The notes under the pieces were generated by a model. That model saw only the letters and a program-made list of their open reading frames with translations, did not search any database and had not been told where the DNA came from. From assembly GCA_018896025.1 (NCBI GenBank), contig JAHIND010000005.1:62001-126000 (forward strand): a DNA stretch of 64,000 nt, in the 5' to 3' direction. This document shows, one piece after another, positions 25,304 through 35,878 of the stretch (its first letter is position 1; each line of letters starts with the position of its first letter). The stretch is from Pseudomonadota bacterium. GTDB taxonomy: Bacteria > Desulfobacterota > Desulfarculia > Desulfarculales > Desulfarculaceae. The translations under genes were made by a program, and so were the position numbers.

Positions 25304-26509
25304 CTAAGCCGTGGTGGAGTTCCCTTGGCCGGGGCGGGACTCTCCGTCCACCGGTGGCCCCACCACCCGGTTGCGGCCGCCTTGCTTGGCCTTGTAGAGC
25401 CGCTCGTCGGCCTGGCGCACCACCTGGTGATAATCGCCGCCGTCCTGGGGATACAAGGCCGCTCCCAGGCTGGCGGTAACCTGGGGAGCTTGTTTGCCAC
25501 CGGGCAGGGTGAAACGGTGGTTCTCTATGGCCGCGCGCAGCTTCTCGGCAACGGCGGTTACTTCCATTGGCCCCACCCCCCCCAACACCACCAGGAACTC
25601 CTCGCCGCCGTAGCGCACCACCCGGTCATGGTCGCGCACGCTGTTGGTGATCACCTCGGCGAAAGCGGCCAGCAGGACGTCCCCGGCCGGGTGGCCGTAG
25701 GCGTCGTTGAAATCCTTGAAGTGGTCGATGTCCAGCATGATCAAGCCGTAGCGCCGCCGAGGGCGATTATCGTCCCCGTCCAGGGACTTGATCAGCTTGT
25801 CCAAGGCGGCCCGGTTGTGCAAGCCGGTGAGCTTGTCCCGGTAGGCCATACCTTCGGTGAACGAAAATATCTTCAGCACCACCCGGTCCAGGTAAAAAAT
25901 CACCAACAGCCCGGCCACCACCGCCAGGGCCAATTGCACCGCGAACACCACGCTCATGGCGTGCCAGGTCTGGTTGGAGCTTTGGGTCAACTCGGTCTGC
26001 AATAGGGCATGGTGATCGTGCAGGTGCACATAGTATTTCTTGAAAATGCTGTCGAATTGAGCCGTGCAATTAATCAAGCATTGGCGGCCCCTACTGAAAT
26101 CGCCGGCAATGATACGGTCCAGTGACTTCCGGTAATCCGTGTAGGCCGTGGCGATGCCCTCGGTGCGCGCCACGACCATATCTTTGGTTTTGTCCGGGGG
26201 CAGACTGGCGGCGTGGGCCCTGAGTTTGGTCAAGGACGTCTCCGCCTTGTCCCGGTGACGCAGATAGGCCTCCCGGTAACCGGCCTGGCCCTTGCTCTCA
26301 TAAAAACCCTCGGTGTCCAGGAGCATGGAGTGAATGGCCGAGTGGAAGCTCTCGCCGTATTTCAGGTGATTGGAAACCTCCACCAACTGATGCACATAGT
26401 CGTGCAGTTGGCTGATGCCCAGCCAATAGAACCCATAGGAGGCCAGCACCACGACGAACAGCACCCCTACCGCCAATTTAAAGCCGAAATATTTGACGCC
26501 CATGGCGCT
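25304..26509 (-). CDS. membrane-bound diguanylate cyclase (GGDEF)
   Basis: About 400 residues. A membrane segment (about 12-32), a periplasmic helical sensor of ~150 residues and a second membrane segment (VVFAVQLALAVVAGLLVIF) precede a GGDEF domain. The active site reads YGGEEF, and an RxxD inhibitory site (RDHD) lies five residues before it, so it should make c-di-GMP and be product-inhibited. Two Met codons lie close together (26518 and 26503); the exact start is uncertain, and I give a midpoint that is in frame. It converges with gcvH. Confidence 0.85.
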   Translation of the reverse strand, partial: SAMGVKYFGFKLAVGVLFVVVLASYGFYWLGISQLHDYVHQLVEVSNHLKYGESFHSAIHSMLLDTEGFYESKGQAGYREAYLRHRDKAETSLTKLRAHAASLPPDKTKDMVVARTEGIATAYTDYRKSLDRIIAGDFSRGRQCLINCTAQFDSIFKKYYVHLHDHHALLQTELTQSSNQTWHAMSVVFAVQLALAVVAGLLVIFYLDRVVLKIFSFTEGMAYRDKLTGLHNRAALDKLIKSLDGDDNRPRRRYGLIMLDIDHFKDFNDAYGHPAGDVLLAAFAEVITNSVRDHDRVVRYGGEEFLVVLGGVGPMEVTAVAEKLRAAIENHRFTLPGGKQAPQVTASLGAALYPQDGGDYHQVVRQADERLYKAKQGGRNRVVGPPVDGESRPGQGNSTTA

Positions 26510-26643
26510 TTTCTCCACCGGGGCCGGGGGAGACGACCCCTGATAGAGGTGCAGTGTGATGATTATCCAAATTGGTGGGTGCCCCTAGCTTTGATACTAG
26601 CCGTATCCTCAGCCGGGGGGCAACCGTGCAATTACTCAACCCT

Positions 26644-26672
26644 TTGACAATACCCACCCGCCGAATTACACT
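26644..26672 (+). promoter_or_regulatory. near-consensus sigma-70 promoter for the His-rich/KtrBA/MFS operon
   Basis: TTGACA at 26644-26649 and TACACT at 26667-26672 are separated by exactly 17 bases. The first gene starts 35 bp downstream behind GGAGGAGG. It is the best promoter-like sequence I found in the window. Confidence 0.75.
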
Positions 26673-26706
26673 TGGTTCAATGCATCCAAGGGAGGAGGCG
26701 AGCGAA

Positions 26707-26916
26707 ATGTGCGAATGTTGCGGAAAAGCCGGACCAGGCCATGAGCACCCGCACGGGCATGATCACGACCACGGCCACCAACACGAGCATGGCCATCATC
26801 ATGATCACAGCCACGGCGAAGGGCACCACTGCCAAGGGCACGGGGACCAGCCCGGCCGCCCCCGCCCTTTGATCACCCTGATTCAACCGGCCAAACCCAG
26901 CCCCAGCGGCGACTGA
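26707..26916 (+). CDS. small histidine-rich, probably metal-binding protein
   Basis: 69 residues from the ATG at 26707, chosen because GGGAGGAGG lies just upstream. It begins MCECCGKAGPGHEHPHGHD and contains about 17 His in a stretch of 36 residues, mixed with Asp, Glu and Gly, then a short basic/proline tail. CxCC plus His-rich runs suggest binding of Ni, Zn, Cu or Co, similar in composition to the tails of SlyD and HypB, but no fold is recognisable. It is the first gene of the unit with KtrB, KtrA and an MFS exporter, 37 bp ahead of ktrB. Confidence 0.7.
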   Translation: MCECCGKAGPGHEHPHGHDHDHGHQHEHGHHHDHSHGEGHHCQGHGDQPGRPRPLITLIQPAKPSPSGD

Positions 26917-26953
26917 GCCATACGGGGAGGTCCCGCCTCCCCGGCTTTAAATC

Positions 26954-28297
26954 ATGCCCAAATGGTTGACCCCTTCGCGTCTGGTGTTGGCGTCGTTCGC
27001 CCTTTTCATCATTTTGGGCGCGGCGCTGCTGGCCATGCCGCTGATGCAGGGCCACGGCGAGGTGGGCCTGCTGGACTGCCTGTTCACCGCCACCAGCGCG
27101 GTCTGCGTCACCGGGCTCATCACCGTGGACACCGCCACCGCCTGGTCCCCCTGGGGCCAGGGGCTGATCCTGGTGATGTTGCAGGCCGGCGGCCTGGGCA
27201 TCATGACCTTTTCCGTGGCCCTGTTATACCTGGCCCGGCGGCGTCCCGGCCCGCGCACCCACCTGGCCCTCAAGGGGGCCCTGGGTCCGGTGCCCGGCGG
27301 GGAGGTCGGCCGCCTGGTGTCCGATGTGCTCCTGTACACCTTCCTTTTGGAGGGCCTGGGCGCGGCGGTTTTGTTCGTGCGCTTTTGGGCTGATTTTCCC
27401 GCCCCCACTGCCCTGGCCTTGGCCGTGTTCCACTCCATCAGCGCCTTTTGCAACGCGGGCTTCAGCCTGTTCGGCGACAATCTGGTGGGCTACGCCACCG
27501 ACCCCACGGTGAACCTGACCATCCTGGGCCTGGTCGTTCTGGGCGGCCTGGGCTTCGTGGTGCTCAGGGAGCTGGTGGGCCGCCTGCGCCGCACCAAGGA
27601 CGCCCTGCCCCGGCGGCTGTCCCTGCAGGCCCGCCTGGTGCTGTTCACCACCGGGACCCTCATCGTGGGCGGCATGGTGGCCCTATTGGTGGCCGAGTGG
27701 CTGGGCAAGGGCCCGGCCTGGCAGCAGGGGCCCTGGACCCTGCTCTTCCAGGCGGTCACCCCGCGCACCGCCGGTTTCAACACCGTGCCCATGGGCCAGC
27801 TCACCAACGCCTCGCTGGTGGTGATCATGGTGCTCATGTTTATCGGGGCCTCGCCGGGCTCCTGCGGCGGCGGCATAAAGACCACCACCATCGCGGTGCT
27901 CTGGGCCCTGGCCGTGAACCGCCTTCGGGGCCGCTCCGGGGCCGAGGCCTGGGGGCGCACGGTGCCCGAGCGCCAGGTGGAGATGGCTCTGCTCCTGGTG
28001 CTGGGCACGGCGGCCACCCTGTTGATCGCGGTGGTGCTGCTTTCGGCCGTGGGCCTGGCCGACGGCGGCCATATGCGCGGCGACTTCATCAGCCTGGCCT
28101 TCGAGGCCACCAGCGCCCTGGGCACGGTGGGGCTGTCGTTGGGGGCCACCCCCATTCTCACCCCGGCGGGCAAGGTCATCATCATCCTGCTCATGTTCCT
28201 GGGACGCCTGGGGCCCCTGGCCTTTGTCTACTCCGTGGCCCAGTCCCTGCGCGATCCGGGATACCGCCTGGCCGAGGAACGGGTGATCATGGGCTAG
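26954..28297 (+). CDS. ktrB: KtrB/TrkH-type potassium uptake channel subunit
   Basis: 447 residues, the usual KtrB length. Four pore-loop repeats each carry the filter glycine: TSAVCVTGL, SAFCNAGFSLFG, VTPRTAGFNTV and SALGTVGLSLG. The protein forms the K+-conducting membrane dimer. The gene for the regulatory RCK subunit follows after 57 bp, completing a Ktr-type system. Confidence 0.93.
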   Translation: MPKWLTPSRLVLASFALFIILGAALLAMPLMQGHGEVGLLDCLFTATSAVCVTGLITVDTATAWSPWGQGLILVMLQAGGLGIMTFSVALLYLARRRPGPRTHLALKGALGPVPGGEVGRLVSDVLLYTFLLEGLGAAVLFVRFWADFPAPTALALAVFHSISAFCNAGFSLFGDNLVGYATDPTVNLTILGLVVLGGLGFVVLRELVGRLRRTKDALPRRLSLQARLVLFTTGTLIVGGMVALLVAEWLGKGPAWQQGPWTLLFQAVTPRTAGFNTVPMGQLTNASLVVIMVLMFIGASPGSCGGGIKTTTIAVLWALAVNRLRGRSGAEAWGRTVPERQVEMALLLVLGTAATLLIAVVLLSAVGLADGGHMRGDFISLAFEATSALGTVGLSLGATPILTPAGKVIIILLMFLGRLGPLAFVYSVAQSLRDPGYRLAEERVIMG

Positions 28298-28354
28298 CCC
28301 TGGCAAAAGCAGGGGCCGGGAGTATGCTATTTGTAGGCAAGTTGGGAGGCTCAG

Positions 28355-29008
28355 ATGAACCTGGCGGTTATCGGATTGGGGCAATTCGGCTCGGCCCTTG
28401 CCCTGGAGCTAAAGAAACTAAAGCACCACGTCACGGCCATGGACTCCGATGCCCGCGCGGTGGCCCGGGTGCAGGACGTGGTGGATCAGGCGGTGGTGGC
28501 CGACTGCACCGACCGCAGCCTCTTGGAAGAGCTGGGCCTGAACCTGGTGGACGGGGCGGTGATCAGCCTGGGCGACCACCTGGGGGCCAGCATCCTCACC
28601 ACCCTGCACTTCAAGGAGATGGGGGTGAGCCGCATCGTGGCCAAGGCCACCAGCCCGGAGCACGAGAAGATCCTCAAGCGGGTGGGGGCCGGCGAAGTGG
28701 TGTTCCCCGAGCGCGACGCCGCCCAACGCCTGGCCCGCTCCCTGGCCGACCCCAACCTCCTGGACTACCTGCCCATCGGCGACGAGTTCTCCGTGGCCGA
28801 GGTGGCCCCCCCCGACGCCTTGTTGGGCAAGAGCCTGGCCGAGTTGGAGCTGCGGCAAAAATACGGGGTGAACGTCATCGCGGTGCGCGAGCTGGTGCCC
28901 GAGCGCACCCATCTGGTCCCCTCTCCCGATTATGTGCTCAAGGACAGCGACGTGTTGGTGGTGGCCGGACGCCTGGAAGACCTGGAAAGGCTGCGCCAGG
29001 CCAAGTGA
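28355..29008 (+). CDS. ktrA: KtrA/TrkA-type RCK regulatory subunit
   Basis: 217 residues with an RCK_N Rossmann domain (VIGLGQFGSALALEL, Asp at the end of beta 2 in AMDSD) and an RCK_C domain (about 140-217). The single-RCK layout is that of KtrA; it binds nucleotides and gates KtrB at the inner membrane face. The stop overlaps the GTG start of the MFS gene (GTGA), so the two are translationally coupled. Confidence 0.93.
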   Translation: MNLAVIGLGQFGSALALELKKLKHHVTAMDSDARAVARVQDVVDQAVVADCTDRSLLEELGLNLVDGAVISLGDHLGASILTTLHFKEMGVSRIVAKATSPEHEKILKRVGAGEVVFPERDAAQRLARSLADPNLLDYLPIGDEFSVAEVAPPDALLGKSLAELELRQKYGVNVIAVRELVPERTHLVPSPDYVLKDSDVLVVAGRLEDLERLRQAK

Positions 29009-30231
29009 CCCAACCTTCTTATCGTAGCGCCCTTTATATCCTGGGACTCACCACCTTCGTGGCCATGACCGGGGTGGGCATCATCGTGCCGTTCTTGCCC
29101 CTGTACGCCCGGGACCTGGGGGCCAACGGGGTCATGCTGGGGCTCATCTTCAGCTCCTTTTCTCTGTCGCGGGCCTTCGTGGTGCCCTGGCTGGGCGGGC
29201 TCTCCGACCGCTTTGGGCGCAGGCCCTTCATCATCGCGGGCATGGCCGGCTACGGGGTCACCTCCCTGCTGTTCATGTGGGCGGCCAGTTCCGAGGCCCT
29301 GGTCTTGACCCGCCTGTTGCAGGGCGTGTTCGCGGCCATGGTGCTGCCCATCGCCATGGCCCTGGTGGCCGACATAACCCCGGCGGGCATGGAGGGCCGC
29401 TCCTTCGGGGCCTTCAACATGTTCTTCCTCATGGGCTTCGGGGTGGGGCCGGTCATCGGCGGAGCGGTCTACGAATACGCCGGGCTAAACGCCAACTTCC
29501 TGCTGATGTTCTTCCTCAGCGTGGCCGCCGCCCTCACCGTGCTCTTTTTCGTGAAGGAGCCATCCGCCGAGCTGCGCTCCGGGGGCAAGCGGGGCCTCCG
29601 GGAGATGCTTCATCTCACCCGCGACCGGGGCTTCATGGCCATCATGGTGGCCCGCATGGGCGCGGCGGCGGGCATGAGCTGCTTCATCTCCTTCATGCCC
29701 CTGGTGGCCACGGGCCACGGCCTGGGCACCCTGGGGGTGGGCCTGTGCCTGACGGCCAACGTGCTGGTGAGCACCGCCATGCAGCGGCCCGCCGGAAGCC
29801 TGGCCGACCGCCTGCCCCGCCTGCCCCTGGCCGCCGGCGGCCTGGGCATGGCCGGAATCATGAAGATACTCATCCCCTGGGGAAGCGACCTGACCTCCCT
29901 GATGCTCCTGTCCATGGCCGAGGGCATCTTCTCGGGCCTGGCCCTGCCCGCCCTGACCGCCATGGCCGTGAGCCGGGGCAAGGACTTGGGCTCGGGCATG
30001 GGGCTCACCACCGGGGCCTTCACCATGGCGCTGAGCGTGGGGGTGTTCTTCGGGCCGGTGAGCGGAGGCTGGGCCGTGGACCTGAGCGGCATCAGCGGCG
30101 CGGCCCTGTGGCTGGGCGGAGGGGCCACCGTGGCCTCGGCCCTGCTATTGTGGCTGCTCTATTCCTCGTCCCAAAACGGCCACCATGGGACCAAGGCCAA
30201 GGACCTGGTCCCGGTGGACCGCCTGCCTTAA
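29005..30231 (+). CDS. major facilitator superfamily transporter (drug-exporter-like)
   Basis: 408 residues from the GTG at 29005, which overlaps the ktrA stop. Twelve membrane segments are likely. The MFS signature between helices 2 and 3 reads GGLSDRFGRRPFI, and motif 5/C-like glycines lie in GFGVGPVIGG, typical of exporters. The substrate is unknown. The stop codon TAA (30229-30231) is also the left edge of a dispersed repeat element. Confidence 0.88.
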   Translation: MTQPSYRSALYILGLTTFVAMTGVGIIVPFLPLYARDLGANGVMLGLIFSSFSLSRAFVVPWLGGLSDRFGRRPFIIAGMAGYGVTSLLFMWAASSEALVLTRLLQGVFAAMVLPIAMALVADITPAGMEGRSFGAFNMFFLMGFGVGPVIGGAVYEYAGLNANFLLMFFLSVAAALTVLFFVKEPSAELRSGGKRGLREMLHLTRDRGFMAIMVARMGAAAGMSCFISFMPLVATGHGLGTLGVGLCLTANVLVSTAMQRPAGSLADRLPRLPLAAGGLGMAGIMKILIPWGSDLTSLMLLSMAEGIFSGLALPALTAMAVSRGKDLGSGMGLTTGAFTMALSVGVFFGPVSGGWAVDLSGISGAALWLGGGATVASALLLWLLYSSSQNGHHGTKAKDLVPVDRLP

Positions 30232-30487
30232 CCCGGATATTTCATGAAGGCCGTGCGCCCGGCTGCGCCAACCACCGGCATACCGCGTTGCCGGCTGCGC
30301 TCGGGCCTCGACGTAGCTTCGGCTACGCCTGCGGCCCTCGCTTGTCGGTCGCCTTGTCTGCCTGCGGCTGGCTGTGCCGGGGCCGGATATAAACTGCACC
30401 CCGATAGAGATGGCGCTTTTTTAAGAAGTTTGCGTGATTCCTAATTCGTTGTTTGTTGTCGCCCAACCTTCACGAAAAATCCGGGTT
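30230..30487 (-). mobile_element. MITE-like structured repeat, copy B, with terminal inverted repeats
   Basis: 258 bp bounded by AACCCGGATATTTCATGAA at the left and its near-perfect inverse at the right (reads AACCCGGATTTTTCGTGAA from outside). The core, on the minus strand, runs from GGCACAGCC to GGCGCAGCC and holds the hairpin GGCGTAGC-CGAA-GCTACGTC inside a GGGCC/GGCCC stem. The left end overlaps the MFS stop codon; the right part encodes the end of the next gene. No transposase is encoded. Confidence 0.85.
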
Positions 30488-31194
30488 GCAATCCGCCCCG
30501 CCCAGAGCAGACAGCCCAGGGACATGAGCAGCTCGGCCGGTTCCTGGTCCCGCCAGATGATCACCCGGCCGATGGCGAAGTTCTCGCCCCCGAAGATCGC
30601 CGCCAAGAGCACGTCGCCCCAGATGAAGTAGGAATAGATCAGAAACACCGGCAGGAAGTACAGACTCAAGGCCCGGGGCGGGACCAGGGCCTCCGCCAGG
30701 GAGCGCAAAAGCGGGCTCAGCCCCGGCCGGGCCAGGAGCTTGTCTTTCACCAGCCAGCCCAGGGACAGGCCCAGGCCCGCCAGCATGTACAGGGCGTGCA
30801 GGTGAGACTGCACCGGCTTCAGATTGTGCAGCGACACCTCGTGCTGGGCGTTGTAGCGGGCGAAGAACTGCGGCAGGTGGTAGCCCAGGATGCGCTCGCC
30901 CCAGCTTATCTCGTCACCGGCCACCAGCAAGAAGCCCAGGCCCAGCAACAGCGCCGCCCCGGCGTGCCAGGCCAGGCCCGAGGTCCTGAAGCGCAGGGCG
31001 GCCCACAGGCTCAACAGCCCCGCCGCCGCGTAGCAACAGAACTGGGCGTTCTCCAGGGAGCCGTCTTCCTGAATCATGGCGTGATAGTAGGCTGGGGCGT
31101 AAACCTTGATCCCCACCATAACCAGGGCCAAGGCCAGGGGAAGGATAAAAATAATCCATGGCCAGGGCCGTCCGGCCTGGTCGCTGTGCGTCAT
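30421..31194 (-). CDS. multi-pass membrane protein with GDEISWGERI motif, unknown function
   Basis: 257 residues from the ATG at 31194, chosen over an upstream ATG because GGAGGTGG stands 7 bases before it. About six membrane segments are visible. The motif GDEISWGERILGYHLPQFF followed by NAQHEVSLHNL marks a conserved family of bacterial membrane proteins of unknown function. The last ~21 residues (from RIFREGW) are translated from repeat copy B, so the native C-terminus was probably replaced or extended by the insertion. Confidence 0.75.
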   Translation of the reverse strand: MTHSDQAGRPWPWIIFILPLALALVMVGIKVYAPAYYHAMIQEDGSLENAQFCCYAAAGLLSLWAALRFRTSGLAWHAGAALLLGLGFLLVAGDEISWGERILGYHLPQFFARYNAQHEVSLHNLKPVQSHLHALYMLAGLGLSLGWLVKDKLLARPGLSPLLRSLAEALVPPRALSLYFLPVFLIYSYFIWGDVLLAAIFGGENFAIGRVIIWRDQEPAELLMSLGCLLWAGRIATRIFREGWATTNNELGITQTS

Positions 31195-31481
31195 GTTGTT
31201 CCCACCTCCGGGCCGATTTTGCAACCGGCCCTCCCGCGGACCCAGCGGGAGCTTGTTAAATCCGCCCGCCGTAAGCGGGCGGAGGGTACAGGCGGGTTCA
31301 TATTATGCCGCTGGGCATGGGTTGTCCAGGGTGCTTGCCCCGCCGCCGCTCGCCCCGGCCAGACCCAAGTCCTCGGCCCCTTATACGGCTGAATCCCAAC
31401 TCACCTCTCCTTGACTTTCCTCCACCCCCGCAGTAGATTCTTTGCTTGACCTACAACTACAGTTAAGTTCAGGAAACCGCG

Positions 31482-32915
31482 ATGGAATACGAGGCGGTCA
31501 TAGGGCTGGAGGTCCACGCCCAGCTCCTCACCGAGTCCAAAATTTTCTGTGGCTGCTCCACCAAGTTCGGCGCGCCGCCCAACACCCACGTCTGCCCGGT
31601 GTGCCTGGGCATGCCCGGGGTGCTGCCGGTTTTGAACCAGCGGGTGGTGGAGTTCACCATCCGGGCCGGGCTGGCCACCAACTGCGCGGTGCAGCCCAAG
31701 AGCGTATGGGCCCGTAAAAACTACTTTTACCCCGACCTGCCCAAGGACTACCAGATCAGCCAGTACGAGCTGCCCATCTGCTTGGACGGCTGGCTGGACA
31801 TCCAGGTGGAGGGTCAGGAGAAGCGCCGCATCGGCATCACCCGCATCCACATGGAAGAGGACGCGGGCAAGCTGATCCACGACCCCGCCCAGCCGGTGAG
31901 CTACGTGGACTACAACCGCACCGGCGTGCCGCTCATGGAGTTGGTCAGCGAGCCGGACCTCAGGACTCCCGCCGAGGCGGGGGCCTATCTCCGGGCCTTG
32001 CGCGACATCCTGGTGTACCTGGAGGTCTGCGACGGCAACATGGAGGAGGGCTCCTTCCGCTGCGACGCCAACGTGAGCCTTCGGCCCGTGGGCCAGGTGG
32101 AGTTGGGCACCAAGGCCGAGCTCAAGAACATGAACTCCTTCCGGGGAGTGGAGCGAGCCCTGGAGTACGAGATTCGCCGCCAGCGGGCCATCCTGGACGA
32201 GGGCGGCAAGGTGAAGCAGGAGACCCGCCTGTGGGACCCGGACCAGGGCAAGAGCTTCGGCATGCGGGGAAAGGAAGAGGCCCACGACTACCGCTACATG
32301 CCCGACCCGGACCTGCTGCCCCTCGTTGTGGACGACGCCTGGGTGGAGCGGGTGCGCGCCGGGCTGCCCGAGCTGCCCGAGGCCAAGCGGCGGCGCCTGG
32401 TGGCCGAGCACGGCCTCAGCGACTACGACGCCGGGGTGCTCACCTCCTCCAAGGTCCTGGCCGATTACTACGAGGCGGTGGTGGCCGCCGGAGCCCCGGC
32501 CAAGGCCGCGGCCAACTGGGTGACCAGCGACTTGATCGGCGCGCTCAAGGCCCAGGGCCTGGAGATCAGCCATACGCCCATCAGCCCCGAGGGCCTGGCC
32601 GGGCTCATCAAGCTGATCGAGGCCGGGACCATCAGCGGCAAGATGGCCAAGGAGGTCTTCGCCGAGATGATGACCGGCGGCCAGGATGCCGAGGCCATCG
32701 TCAAGAAAAAGGGCCTGACCCAGGTGAGCGACGAGGGCGAGTTGGAGTCCCTGCTCCAGGAGATCTTCGCGGCCAACCCGGCCGAGGTGGAGGCCTTCCA
32801 GGGCGGCAAGAAAAAGCTCATGGGCTTTTTCGTGGGCCAGGTCATGCAAAAGACCAAGGGCCAGGCCAACCCCAAGCTGGTCAACCAGCTGATAAACAAG
32901 CTTTTGGGGAACTAA
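31482..32915 (+). CDS. gatB: Asp/Glu-tRNA amidotransferase subunit B
   Basis: 477 residues beginning [13 protein letters not shown], the family signature, with the zinc cysteines C-x-C ([20 protein letters not shown]). The C-terminal helical YqeY-like domain is complete. GatB, with GatA and GatC (not in this window), amidates misacylated Glu-tRNA-Gln or Asp-tRNA-Asn, so the organism relies on the indirect pathway. mtnA follows two bases after its stop. Confidence 0.97.
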   Translation: MEYEAVIGLEVHAQLLTESKIFCGCSTKFGAPPNTHVCPVCLGMPGVLPVLNQRVVEFTIRAGLATNCAVQPKSVWARKNYFYPDLPKDYQISQYELPICLDGWLDIQVEGQEKRRIGITRIHMEEDAGKLIHDPAQPVSYVDYNRTGVPLMELVSEPDLRTPAEAGAYLRALRDILVYLEVCDGNMEEGSFRCDANVSLRPVGQVELGTKAELKNMNSFRGVERALEYEIRRQRAILDEGGKVKQETRLWDPDQGKSFGMRGKEEAHDYRYMPDPDLLPLVVDDAWVERVRAGLPELPEAKRRRLVAEHGLSDYDAGVLTSSKVLADYYEAVVAAGAPAKAAANWVTSDLIGALKAQGLEISHTPISPEGLAGLIKLIEAGTISGKMAKEVFAEMMTGGQDAEAIVKKKGLTQVSDEGELESLLQEIFAANPAEVEAFQGGKKKLMGFFVGQVMQKTKGQANPKLVNQLINKLLGN

Positions 32916-32917
32916 TC

Positions 32918-33958
<1,041 letters not shown>

Positions 33959-33975
33959 CCCTTTGGGAGAGCGCC

Positions 33976-35049
33976 ATGGAGTGTAGAAAAGAACTGCTGC
34001 CCGCCGGCAGCTGCAAGCCCAAGCCGGCCGACGAGTCCAAGCTTGGTTTCGGCCAGATCTTCTGCGACCACATGTTCCAGCTGGACTATGACAAGGGCCA
34101 GGGCTGGCACGATGCCCGCATCGTCCCCTTCGCCCCCCTGTCCCTGTCCCCGGCCGCCCTGGTGCTGCACTACGGCCAGGAAGTCTTCGAGGGGCTCAAG
34201 GCCTACCGGGGCGTGGACGGCGGCATCTACATGTTTAGGCCCAAGGCCAACATAGAGCGCATGAACCGCTCCAACCGCCGCCTGTGCATCCCCGAGCTGC
34301 CGGTGGAGGAGTCCCTGGAGCATTTGTTCGAGCTGGTCAAGACCGAGCACGAGTGGGTGCCCACCCTGGAAGGCACCAGCCTCTACATCCGGCCCACGGT
34401 CATCGCCACCGAGGCCTGCCTGGGGGTCAAGGTCAGCTCCAAGTACCTCTACTTCGTCATCATGGGGCCGGTGGGGGCCTACTACCCCGAGGGCTTCAAC
34501 CCGGTGCGCATCTACGTGGAGGAAACCTACGTGCGCGCCTCGGTGGGCGGCGTGGGCGAGGCCAAGACCATGGGCAACTACGCGGCCAGCCTGTTGGCCG
34601 CCGAGGAGGCCCACGCCAAGGGCTTCACCCAGGTGCTGTGGCTGGACGCCTGCGACAAAAAGAGCATCGAGGAAGTGGGCACCATGAACATGTTCTTCGT
34701 CATCGACGGCGAGATCATCACCAGCCCGCTGCACGGCTCCATATTGCCCGGCATCACCCGGGACTCGGTGCTCACCCTGTGCCGCCACTGGGGCCTCAAG
34801 GTCAGCGAGCGCAAGCTGACCATCGACGAGGTCATCGAGGCCCAGGCCGCGGGCAAGCTGGAAGAGGCCTTCGGCACCGGCACCGCCGCGGTGATCAGCC
34901 CGGTGGGGGCCATCCACTACCAGGGCACCGACTACGCCGTGGCCGACGGCCAGACCGGCCCGGTCAGCATGAGGCTCTACGACGAGCTCACCGGCATCCA
35001 GCTTGGCAAACGCCCCGACCCCTTCGGCTGGGTGGTCAAGGTCAAGTAG
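33976..35049 (+). CDS. ilvE: branched-chain amino acid aminotransferase
   Basis: 357 residues of the fold-type IV PLP family. LHYGQEVFEGLKAYRG, RPKANIERMNRSNRRL, the PLP lysine in VGEAKTMGNYAASL, and GTMNMFFVIDGEI with SPLHGSILPGITRDS are family landmarks. It makes leucine, isoleucine and valine from their keto acids with glutamate. It ends the gatB-mtnA-ilvE run and is followed by a strong terminator. Confidence 0.95.
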   Translation: MECRKELLPAGSCKPKPADESKLGFGQIFCDHMFQLDYDKGQGWHDARIVPFAPLSLSPAALVLHYGQEVFEGLKAYRGVDGGIYMFRPKANIERMNRSNRRLCIPELPVEESLEHLFELVKTEHEWVPTLEGTSLYIRPTVIATEACLGVKVSSKYLYFVIMGPVGAYYPEGFNPVRIYVEETYVRASVGGVGEAKTMGNYAASLLAAEEAHAKGFTQVLWLDACDKKSIEEVGTMNMFFVIDGEIITSPLHGSILPGITRDSVLTLCRHWGLKVSERKLTIDEVIEAQAAGKLEEAFGTGTAAVISPVGAIHYQGTDYAVADGQTGPVSMRLYDELTGIQLGKRPDPFGWVVKVK

Positions 35050-35072
35050 CCCCGACCCGCCTTACAAGCACA

Positions 35073-35104
35073 AGCCCCCGCCCGGTATCGGGCGGGGGCT
35101 TTTT
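35073..35104 (+). terminator. Rho-independent terminator after ilvE
   Basis: A 12-bp stem AGCCCCCGCCCG/CGGGCGGGGGCT with a 4-base loop is followed by TTTT and A/T-rich DNA, 23 bp after the stop codon. Confidence 0.93.
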
Positions 35105-35139
35105 ATTTTGCGGAGCGGCTGGGGCGGTATCGTCCCTTC

Positions 35140-35702
35140 GGGTGTCGTTGCGAGGAGCGCAGTGACGAAGCAATCTCGGCGCGCCAGAACAAGTCTTTGT
35201 AGGGGAGGGGTTTACCCCCTCCCTCTTTTGGGCGGGGATAAACCCCGCCCCTACATTTCCTAAATTGATGCAGCGGCCTAGACGGAAGCCGCACCTCTTG
35301 TCGTCGCAGGGAGCCCGGCGGCGAAGCAATCTCTGCCCAAAGCAGACGCTCCCGCCAACCACTTCCAGCCAATAGTGGTCATTGCGAGGCCGGGCAGAGG
35401 CAAACGCCTGGCGGGACCAGGCCGCCCAGTCTGCCCGGCCGTGGCAATCTTCCCTTTCCCTGGTCATGCCCGCGTTGGCCAGACAAAGCCAAGCCCCTCT
35501 CCAAACCCCAACCCCTCCCGCCCGGGGGAAGGCGAAGATCACCACGTCGCATCTGTTCCCAGATGCTCCTCGTGATGACGGCTATTGCTGGATTGGGAAG
35601 CAATGGAGATTTTGTCGGGCTTCGCTTCGCTCAACCCGACCTACGCTATCTCTAAATCTAAGATCGTGTAGGTCAGGTTGAGGGCGCAGCCCGAAGCCTG
35701 AC
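35140..35702. repeat. island of short palindromic repeats (same families as at 18 kb)
   Basis: Family 3 (TTGCGAGGAGCGCAGTGACG then GAAGCAATC) lies at about 35147-35177, with divergent copies near 35298-35330, 35379-35450 and 35530-35580. Family 2 occurs as an inverted pair, GTAGGGGAGGGG at 35199 onward and ending CCCCGCCCCTAC at 35254. Family 1 occurs inverted at 35614-35644 and forward at 35668-35702, with GTCGGG in place of GTTGGG on both arms. Confidence 0.75.
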
Positions 35703-35727
35703 GAATTCCTCGTCGAGGCAAGTTTAG

Positions 35728-35878
35728 ACCGGCACAGCCAGACGCCGCAGGGCAAGGCGTCCGGCAAGCGCAGACCGTAGGCGTAGCCTAAGCTACGTCG
35801 AGGTCTAAGCGATGCCGGCAACACAGCCCACGGGCAGCTGGCGAACCCGCCGCATGCGAAGCCTGGCGCAGCCGGGCT
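35728..35878 (+). repeat. dispersed structured repeat, copy C
   Basis: The core begins CCGGCACAGCCAGACG. The central hairpin GGCGTAGC-CTAA-GCTACGTC is closed by AGACC/GGTCT, a base-paired variant of the stem in other copies. The right end appears doubled (GGCGAACCCG, then TGGCGCAGCCGGGC). Its last bases, GGGCTA, include the stop codon of engB. A left terminal repeat is not visible. Confidence 0.78.

Larger units (their letters stand above)
35050..35876. other. 827-bp intergenic region with terminator and repeat island
   Basis: It holds the ilvE terminator (35073-35104), an island of short palindromic repeats (35140-35702) and copy C of the structured repeat (35728-35878). No plausible protein or RNA gene was seen. 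Confidence 0.7.
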
